Assembly (NCBI GenBank): GCA_937931765.1
Contig: CALHAO010000071.1
Location: 1 to 12,138 of the forward strand
Length of the DNA stretch: 12,138 bases
Direction: 5' to 3'
DNA from: an uncultured Thiotrichaceae bacterium
GTDB taxonomy: Bacteria; Pseudomonadota; Gammaproteobacteria; Thiotrichales; Thiotrichaceae
How positions within the stretch are numbered: the first letter of the stretch is position 1; every line of letters begins with the position of its first letter. The position numbers and the translations under genes are program-made. Below, one piece after another: positions 6,873 to 12,138 of this stretch. The notes beneath the pieces are model-generated. The model had not been told where the DNA came from. It did not search any database and was given only the letters and a program-made list of their open reading frames with translations.

Positions 6873-7958
6873 TTAGCTTGATTTGCCCGGATTGTAGGTG
6901 CTGATGCGATCCAGCCATTGGGACAAGTGGCGGGCTTCGCGTGATTCTGCTGGGGCATTGGCAATACGACGCACCAGTACATCATCAGCGGAACGCCTGA
7001 AATCAGCCAGTGCTGCGGGGCCGGGTTGTACGGTTTGCATTTCTTGTAGCACCTGCAATAGTCCCCAGCCTTTACCAGCATAGCGTTCAGCTGGGTTTAT
7101 ACCGCTGCCTTTAAACTGGATGTAGTCAAGCAGGGGGTAAATACCGCCCGGTGATCTTTCTATAGCCAGGTAGTTGTTCTGTACCCGTTGTCGCTCATTT
7201 GACGGTAAGTTTTGCAACATAACCGGAAGCGTTTGCTTTAATCGTGCCACCATGAAATTTGCTTGTAAGTTAAGGGTTTTATTCATGAAAGCATGTAATT
7301 CCCTTACCTGTGGATCATTTTTTGCGCGAGCGAATGTAGCACCATTAGACCAGGGTGCACCTTCCTGATACTGATTGGCCAGCCAGCCCGGAAGTTGTGC
7401 GCCGTTTGCTTTTGCGTAATTCAGAAAGACTGGAAATGATTCATTATATTGCCCCTTTTTATTGGTCGGATACCAGATGAAATGACCGATTCCCAAAGTG
7501 ACAAAATTACCTTTCTCATTCCAACTAATTAATTTTTCAGGATTACCGGCTGTTTGGTTTTTCAGGATGCGTCCGGACAGCCAGCTCAGGTTCTGCAGCT
7601 TGCCATTTTGTGGTGTGCTTACCGTATTAGCGGGGGCAATGGTCTTAGGCAGTGACGTTGTCTTATTGTTCACGGTAATGGCTGGAATCGGGGCGGGCGA
7701 ATACGATGCAGGAATGGCTTTAGCAATAGCTAAAGTGGATGTTGGGGTGGCAACAATAACAGCGGGTGTATTACGCTGTGGGGATGTATTCACAACATTT
7801 GGCTGAACCATAAATGGATCGGCTTGCGGGACATAGGTTGTCATCGGGCTTTTTGGCAGGAGATTTGGAATAACGATGCCTGGGTTAACCGGGACAGGTA
7901 TGCTTGAGCATGCGCAGAGTAGTCCTGAGAGACTGCTCAGGAGGATAAGATTTTTCAT
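6873..7958 (-). CDS. Predicted outer-membrane lipoprotein with lysozyme-like motif, function unknown
   Basis: A 361-residue protein. A short signal peptide ends at a lipobox-like LCAC with Cys17 followed by Ser, which favours outer-membrane sorting. Residues 18-120 are a low-complexity linker rich in Pro, Thr, Ala and Val, as expected for a tether. The globular part (about 121-355) belongs to a conserved proteobacterial family I recognise only as uncharacterised. Its landmarks are SWNEKGNFVTLGIGHFIWYP (145-164), PGWL (190-193), ELHAFM (220-225) and KGWGLLQVL (296-304). Glu148 followed by TLGIGH (154-159) resembles the catalytic Glu and TIGIGH of phage T4 lysozyme, suggesting a cell-wall role, but this is inference. 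AAAGGG lies 6 bases before the ATG. It converges with scpB. Confidence 0.85.
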   Translation of the reverse strand: MKNLILLSSLSGLLCACSSIPVPVNPGIVIPNLLPKSPMTTYVPQADPFMVQPNVVNTSPQRNTPAVIVATPTSTLAIAKAIPASYSPAPIPAITVNNKTTSLPKTIAPANTVSTPQNGKLQNLSWLSGRILKNQTAGNPEKLISWNEKGNFVTLGIGHFIWYPTNKKGQYNESFPVFLNYAKANGAQLPGWLANQYQEGAPWSNGATFARAKNDPQVRELHAFMNKTLNLQANFMVARLKQTLPVMLQNLPSNERQRVQNNYLAIERSPGGIYPLLDYIQFKGSGINPAERYAGKGWGLLQVLQEMQTVQPGPAALADFRRSADDVLVRRIANAPAESREARHLSQWLDRISTYNPGKSS

Positions 7959-8060
7959 TATTGGCCCTTTTATTAATAATTTATATTTTTATCATAGGGT
8001 AGTTTGATGCCTTTATCGACACAAAAGTTCATTTATCTGAAAAATTTGCAGAGTTATTTT

Positions 8061-8095
8061 TAATCCGGAATTGCTGAAACAGCAACCCCGGATTA
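8061..8095 (-). repeat. Strong hairpin 21 bases past the rne stop codon
   Basis: TAATCCGG (8061-8068) pairs with CCGGATTA (8088-8095), and inside this TTGCTG (8071-8076) pairs with CAGCAA (8080-8085) around an AAA loop. The two stems are separated by a 2x2 internal loop. Its position suggests the 3' end of the rne transcript, but on that strand it is followed by an A-run rather than a T-run, so it is not a textbook intrinsic terminator. The rest of the 158-base gap up to the lipoprotein gene is AT-rich, probably its promoter region. Confidence 0.6.
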
Positions 8096-8116
8096 GGCTT
8101 TATCACTCTGGTTTGA

Positions 8117-11100
8117 TTACTCTGAGTGCATCCAGACCGGACGCTTTTTAGGCGGAGTCTGTTCTGTTGGTTTTGCCTCTGCTGCCGGAGCCGGTTTCGC
8201 CTCAGCTGCTTTTGCTACCACCGTTTCGGCGGGTTTCTTTGCGGCGGGCTTTTGGGTTTCTGCCGGAGCCGCTGTCGCAGTTTTGGCTGGAGCCGGTTTA
8301 GCTACTTTAGGTTGCTCACTGGCTTTCTCTGCTACCGGGGCCGGTTTGGCTTGTTCGGTTGGCTTGTCCTGAGCAGGTTTCGGAGCTTCAGTTTTTGCTG
8401 CCGGAGCCGCATCTGTTTTCACTGGCTTGCCTGCAACCGGCGCATTATTTGCCGGAGCAGCAGTTTTCTGAACAACAGATTCTGGCTTACTAGTAGCTGT
8501 CACTGGTTTAGTGGAAGCCGTTTGCACTGATTGTTCAGCTGGCTTGTCCTGAGCCACTGGTTTCGCTGGAGCTTGATTCTCCGCCGCAGGTTTTGGTGCT
8601 GGTGTAGGTGCTTTAGCTACTTCGGCCGTATTAGCATCGGCTGCCTTAGTCTGGTTTGCATCTTCCGGCTTTTTCGCATTGCGGTTTGGTTTGCGTGATT
8701 TGTTCTCTGCACGTGGCTTCTTTGGCACGAGATCAATCACCAAGGGTTCCTGGTTCTGCATAGTGTCCGCTACATTTCTCGGCTTACGTCTGTTGGACGG
8801 TTTGCGTGCCGGTTTTCTGGCGGATTGCGGTGTTTCATGCTCAATCGGCGCATTGCTACCGTTTGAAGTCTGATTGGCTGTGTTGCCATTGCCGTTATCA
8901 GCTGCTGAGGTCTTTATATTGCCATTAGCTTCCGGTATCACTGCCTGGTTTTCAGTAGCTTGCTGATGGCGGTTATTACGATCAGTCTGCTCAGTCCCGC
9001 TGGCTGTGGTTTCAGACTGTCCGCTATTATCAGCCGACGTATTATTATCCGTCGTTCTGTCCTGCGAGCGATTAGCTGTACGGGTACGCCCACGACCTCT
9101 GCCACGACCGCGTCTACGGGTGTTATTGTCATTCCCGTTTTTATCGTCCGTGCTTGTGGTGCTATCAGTTGCCTGGACACTAGCAGCCTGTTGGGTTACT
9201 GGTTGCTGCTCAGCCGCCGTTTCTACAGGTGCTGCATTGTCCGGTTTCTTGCCACGTGGTTGCTTGTTGCGTGGGTTGCGCTGTTTCTGCGGCTTGTTCC
9301 CGTTTTTAGCATTATCATGCTCTTGCTGCTGATCCGTATTTTCCGCAGCAGTCGCCGTCTTAGCCTGCTGGTTGTTTTCATTATTACCATTGTTTCTTGG
9401 CTTACGGGTACGTCTGTTTTGTGCTTTCTGATCGTTGTCCTTAGCATCATTGCTTTTATCGCTTGGTGCCTTGTTTTGACTGTTATTGTTGCCACGAGGC
9501 TTTTGCTTGTTTTCGTTGTGTTGCTTTTTACGCTCTTCATGTGCCTTTTTAACTTCAGCCACCGGCTCTTCCGTTTTGGCATTACCGCCAAACAGACCGG
9601 TAAGAATGCGCCGTATTAAACCTGGATTTTTCTCTACGTCTAATACGTCTTTCTTCGGTGCAGCGGGTGGTTCTGGCTTCTTTTCCACCTGTGGTGCTGG
9701 CTGGCTGGGTACAACATTACCCACAATAGCAGTTTCAGGTGCCTGAGCAGCATGATCTTCCGCCTCGGGTGCAGATTCATCCGTCACATCCGGTGGCGAA
9801 GCAATTTGGTTATAGCTCAGTCCCGTATCTGCCATTTCATCACTGCGCATACGAGTGATTTCAAAATGTGGCGTATCCATGTGTGGATTCGGGATGATGG
9901 TCAGTTCAATATTGCGACGTTTCTGGACATCAGTCAGCGCATCACGTTTTTCATTCAGCAGGAAGGTGGCCACAGAAACCGGTACCTGAGCGGTCACTCT
10001 ACCGGTCATTTCCTTCATAGACTCTTCTTCCATTAAGCGTAAAATGGACAAGGCCAGCGAGTCGGTGTTGCGAATACTGCCATGACCCACACAACGCGGG
10101 CAGACAATCTGGCTGGACTCGCCTAATGAAGGGCGCAGGCGTTGGCGTGACATTTCTAACAAGCCAAACCGTGAAATCCGGCCAACTTGTACGCGCGCGC
10201 GGTCAATTTTCAGTGCTTCTTTCAGGCGGCGTTCAACTTCACGTTGATGTTTGCTAGGCAACATATCAATAAAATCGATAACGATAAGCCCGCCCAAATC
10301 ACGTAAGCGAAGTTGGCGTGCTACCTCATCAGCCGCTTCAAGGTTGGTATTTAATGCGGTTTCTTCAATGCCTTTACCCTTGGTAGCGCGAGCTGAGTTA
10401 ACGTCGACAGACAGTAGGGCTTCTGTGTGGTCGATAACAATCGCTCCACCGGATGGCAGGTTAACCTGACGTTCAAAGGCTGTTTCGATCTGGTGTTCAA
10501 CCTGGTAACGGCTGAGTAACGGGGTGCTGTCCTGATAGTGCTTTAGCTTACGCATATTATGCGGCATGACAGCTTGCATGAAGTCGCGTGCCTGCTGATA
10601 TACCTTCGCATCATCAACAACGATTTCGCCAATATCCCGGCGGAAGTAATCGCGTAAAGCACGGATGATAACGTTGCTTTCCTGATACAGAAGTATCGGT
10701 GCTTTGTGTTGCTTAGAAGCCGTCTGGATCGCTTCCCACAATGTTTTCAGGTAGTCGAGATCCCAGCTAAGTTCCTCCAGTTCGCGGTCTACACCTGCGG
10801 TACGCACGATAGCGCCCATGCCTTCCGGAATATCTAAATCAGAGAGGGTTTGTTTGATGTGCTGACGGTCTTCACCCTCAATTCTGCGGGATACACCACC
10901 GGCTTTCGGGTTATTCGGCATCAATACCAAGTAACGTCCGGCAAGGCTGATATATGTGGTTAAGGCAGCGCCCTTGTTGCCACGTTCTTCTTTATCAACT
11001 TGCAGCAGGATTTCTTGTCCTTCGCGCAGGACATCTTTGATAGTTGGGCGGCCAGTGCCAATTTTAGCATCTGGGTGGTAACACTCGCGGGCTACTTCTC

Positions 11101-11311
11101 TGAACGATAGGAAACCATGACGCTGTGCGCCGTATTCGACAAACGCAGCTTCGAGGCTGGGTTCAATGCGGGTGATAACCCCTTTGTAAATATTAGCCTT
11201 TTTTTGTGCACGAAATGGATGTTCAATATCCAAGTCATAGAGTCGTTGACCATCGACCATAGCAACGCGGATTTCTTCCGCCTGTGTTGCATTAATTAAA
11301 ATTCGCTTCAT
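8117..11311 (-). CDS. rne: Ribonuclease E
   Basis: The essential endonuclease that initiates mRNA decay and processes rRNA and tRNA precursors, usually at the inner membrane as the degradosome scaffold. It has 1064 residues (E. coli about 1061). The catalytic half (1-510) has the S1 domain around 36-120, the 5' sensor near VRTAGVDRE (169-177), the metal-binding Asp303 in VDVNSARAT and Asp346 in DFIDML, and the zinc-link CPRC with Cys404/Cys407, all at E. coli positions. [15 protein letters not shown] (562-576) matches the membrane-binding amphipathic helix. The rest is disordered: an Asn/Gln/Lys/Arg block (about 590-835) including [11 protein letters not shown] (732-742), a short ordered-looking [11 protein letters not shown] (857-867), and an Ala/Pro/Lys block (about 890-1055). 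AAGGTG precedes the ATG by 6 bases inside a hairpin. Confidence 0.97.
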   Translation of the reverse strand: MKRILINATQAEEIRVAMVDGQRLYDLDIEHPFRAQKKANIYKGVITRIEPSLEAAFVEYGAQRHGFLSFREVARECYHPDAKIGTGRPTIKDVLREGQEILLQVDKEERGNKGAALTTYISLAGRYLVLMPNNPKAGGVSRRIEGEDRQHIKQTLSDLDIPEGMGAIVRTAGVDRELEELSWDLDYLKTLWEAIQTASKQHKAPILLYQESNVIIRALRDYFRRDIGEIVVDDAKVYQQARDFMQAVMPHNMRKLKHYQDSTPLLSRYQVEHQIETAFERQVNLPSGGAIVIDHTEALLSVDVNSARATKGKGIEETALNTNLEAADEVARQLRLRDLGGLIVIDFIDMLPSKHQREVERRLKEALKIDRARVQVGRISRFGLLEMSRQRLRPSLGESSQIVCPRCVGHGSIRNTDSLALSILRLMEEESMKEMTGRVTAQVPVSVATFLLNEKRDALTDVQKRRNIELTIIPNPHMDTPHFEITRMRSDEMADTGLSYNQIASPPDVTDESAPEAEDHAAQAPETAIVGNVVPSQPAPQVEKKPEPPAAPKKDVLDVEKNPGLIRRILTGLFGGNAKTEEPVAEVKKAHEERKKQHNENKQKPRGNNNSQNKAPSDKSNDAKDNDQKAQNRRTRKPRNNGNNENNQQAKTATAAENTDQQQEHDNAKNGNKPQKQRNPRNKQPRGKKPDNAAPVETAAEQQPVTQQAASVQATDSTTSTDDKNGNDNNTRRRGRGRGRGRTRTANRSQDRTTDNNTSADNSGQSETTASGTEQTDRNNRHQQATENQAVIPEANGNIKTSAADNGNGNTANQTSNGSNAPIEHETPQSARKPARKPSNRRKPRNVADTMQNQEPLVIDLVPKKPRAENKSRKPNRNAKKPEDANQTKAADANTAEVAKAPTPAPKPAAENQAPAKPVAQDKPAEQSVQTASTKPVTATSKPESVVQKTAAPANNAPVAGKPVKTDAAPAAKTEAPKPAQDKPTEQAKPAPVAEKASEQPKVAKPAPAKTATAAPAETQKPAAKKPAETVVAKAAEAKPAPAAEAKPTEQTPPKKRPVWMHSE

Positions 11312-11314
11312 GTA

Positions 11315-11331
11315 CTACACCTTATGTGTAG
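11315..11331 (-). promoter_or_regulatory. Hairpin overlapping the rne ribosome binding site
   Basis: On the rne transcript, CTACAC (11331-11326) pairs perfectly with GTGTAG (11320-11315) around ATAAG, ending 3 bases before the ATG. The Shine-Dalgarno AAGG spans the loop and the first bases of the 3' arm. Folding would limit ribosome access, which fits the known feedback control of rne through its leader in E. coli, though the mechanism here is inferred. Confidence 0.5.
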
Positions 11332-11951
11332 CACCTGCTCATCCCTAAATTTGTTTGTAGGAAGTGTGCAGCAATACAGCCATCCGGTTAATGACTTTAC
11401 AGTATGATTTAATTTTTTGTTTAAAATCAATAATGTATGAGATTGGGTTGATCATTTATTAAACTTTCTCATTCAGTCCCTACAGTCCTTTTGGTTTTAT
11501 TGCTCCATCTTTCACGTGTGAATGGTTATTCCGTCGAATTGTTCGTTGTTTTGTCTACCAACGAATCTCCGTGCATGTTTTATGCCTGAGGATAGCGGAA
11601 AATTCCAAAATCCGGCCATGTAGTATTCCTCGTCGAAACTACACCGCGTAATTCTAATTCCTTCAAATAAACAATGTTGGGTATGGCAGGTGCTGTGAAA
11701 AACACTTCGGCTACTCAGTATTCTTTGGACGAGTAGCACTGCTCATAAGACAAGCGTTTCATACAGTATTTTTGTAAAATCGCTTGCCGCTTCAAATTCC
11801 ATCCGGAATTCGATTGAATCGTTTGATGATGCGCCCTATCATTCCCCGATCGGCAATACTTAAAAAGTATCCGTTCATCTGGTGGCATCAACCTTCAGGT
11901 TAGGTGGTCAGGAAAATATCATCATCTGTCCACCAAACCCGTAACGAATAT

Positions 11952-11985
11952 ATCAATTTGATTAATCGCATTCAATTAAATTGAA
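11952..11985. promoter_or_regulatory. Pair of palindromes upstream of rluC, candidate operator
   Basis: ATCAATTTGAT (11952-11962) and TTCAATTAAATTGAA (11971-11985) are both odd-length perfect palindromes sharing a TCAATT-type half-site. Their centres (11957 and 11978) are 21 bases apart, two helical turns, on the same DNA face. They sit about 30-60 bases before the rluC start where a promoter is expected. The regulator is unknown, and AT-rich sequence raises the chance of coincidence. Confidence 0.35.
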
Positions 11986-12013
11986 CCGAATTGCTGAATA
12001 TATAAGGATAATC

Positions 12014-12138
12014 ATGGCAGTTTCCTATCATATTGTGACTGAACACGAGGCTGGGCAGCGAATTGACAACTTTTTGCTGAAATTTTTTAAAAAAGTGCCA
12101 AAAAGTGTGATTTATCGAATTGTACGCAAAGGTGAAGT
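12014..12138 (+). CDS. rluC: 23S rRNA pseudouridine synthase RluC, N-terminal part (runs off window)
   Basis: RluC makes pseudouridines at 955, 2504 and 2580 of 23S rRNA in E. coli. Only 41 codons are visible. They cover the start of the S4-like RNA-binding domain: GQRIDNFLLKFFKKVPKSVI (14-33) followed by YRIVRKGEV, which is the RluC/RluD-type opening. The catalytic domain is outside the window. The assignment to RluC rather than RluD rests on the VPKSVIYRIVRKGE wording and on its divergent placement from rne, which matches E. coli. AAGGA (12004-12008) lies 5 bases before the ATG. Confidence 0.9.
   Translation, partial: MAVSYHIVTEHEAGQRIDNFLLKFFKKVPKSVIYRIVRKGE

Larger units (their letters stand above)
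11312..12013. promoter_or_regulatory. rne-rluC divergent intergenic region, probable long rne leader
   Basis: This 702-base stretch has no credible gene; its longest open frame (75 codons on minus, 11512-11739) has no ribosome site or recognisable composition. It must hold promoters for both flanking genes and, by analogy with the 361-base E. coli rne leader (Rfam rne5), a structured rne 5' UTR. Inverted repeats seen are TTCGTTG/CAACGAA (11542-11548, 11559-11565), GCTACTC/GAGTAGC (11710-11716, 11731-11737), ATACTT/AAGTAT (11856-11861, 11865-11870), and GGTGGTCAG/CTGTCCACC with one mismatch (11903-11911, 11926-11934). I could not place a convincing rne promoter. Bases 11395-11460 are very AT-rich. 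Confidence 0.55.

Noticed and set aside
8126..8530. 134-codon Cys/Arg/Phe-rich open frame antisense to the rne 3' end
   Set aside because: Same cause: the complement of Ala/Pro/Lys repeats. No start signal or sensible composition.
8960..9619. 219-codon open frame antisense to rne
   Set aside because: It lies opposite the low-complexity RNase E tail, whose codon bias leaves the other strand open. The Ile/Arg/Leu/Ser-rich product looks like translated antisense.
11512..11739. 75-codon open frame on the minus strand in the rne-rluC gap
   Set aside because: No ribosome binding site, no recognisable protein features, and it overlaps inverted repeats in the probable rne leader.
11811..11821. Palindrome CGATTGAATCG sharing GATTGAATC with the repeat at 6043
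   Set aside because: A shared 9-mer within 12 kb is plausible by chance, and the contexts are different.

Overview
The window is a stretch of gammaproteobacterial chromosome made almost entirely of single-copy, housekeeping-type genes. The strongest lineage clues are the RNase E gene (rne) facing away from rluC, as in Escherichia coli, a HlyU-family protein, ScpB, and a long GAPDH with an N-terminal extension of a type I associate with gammaproteobacteria. Base composition is moderate. A sulfur-oxidiser or Leucothrix-like lineage (Thiotrichales) is possible, but that is only a guess. There are no tRNA or rRNA genes, CRISPR arrays, transposases or phage genes.

Layout, left to right. Bases 1-1337 (minus) hold most of an extended glyceraldehyde-3-phosphate dehydrogenase gene that runs off the left edge. 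Upstream of it on the same strand is ung (1468-2148), a complete uracil-DNA glycosylase gene. It diverges across a 64-base gap from a ProC-like reductase gene (2213-2983, plus) that lacks some signature residues of true pyrroline-5-carboxylate reductase. That gene converges, with 7 bases between, on a large minus-strand gene for a membrane diguanylate cyclase (7TMR-DISM sensor, coiled coil, GGDEF; 2991-4916). About 290 bases of divergent control region follow, then a Prx5-type peroxiredoxin gene (5204-5677, plus). A 24-codon relic of a GNAT acetyltransferase overlaps the peroxiredoxin stop codon and abuts the convergent HlyU-family gene (5749-6021, minus). scpB (6162-6743, plus) has three tandem inverted repeats upstream and a large hairpin terminator downstream. 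A minus-strand outer-membrane lipoprotein gene (6873-7958) carries a lysozyme-like motif but no recognised function. The last 4 kb are rne (8117-11311, minus), a structured 702-base divergent intergenic region, and the first 41 codons of rluC (12014 onward, plus).

How the genes relate. Most are independent units: central carbon metabolism (gap), base-excision repair (ung), peroxide detoxification (Prx), c-di-GMP signalling (GGDEF), chromosome segregation (ScpB), RNA decay (RNase E) and 23S rRNA pseudouridylation (RluC). Only ung to gap could be co-transcribed. Strands alternate, giving several convergent and divergent junctions, and most of the unusual structure lies there. I found no clear undescribed multi-gene system. 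The best leads are the GNAT relic, the lysozyme-like lipoprotein, the atypical ProC-like protein, and the structured regions upstream of scpB and between rne and rluC.
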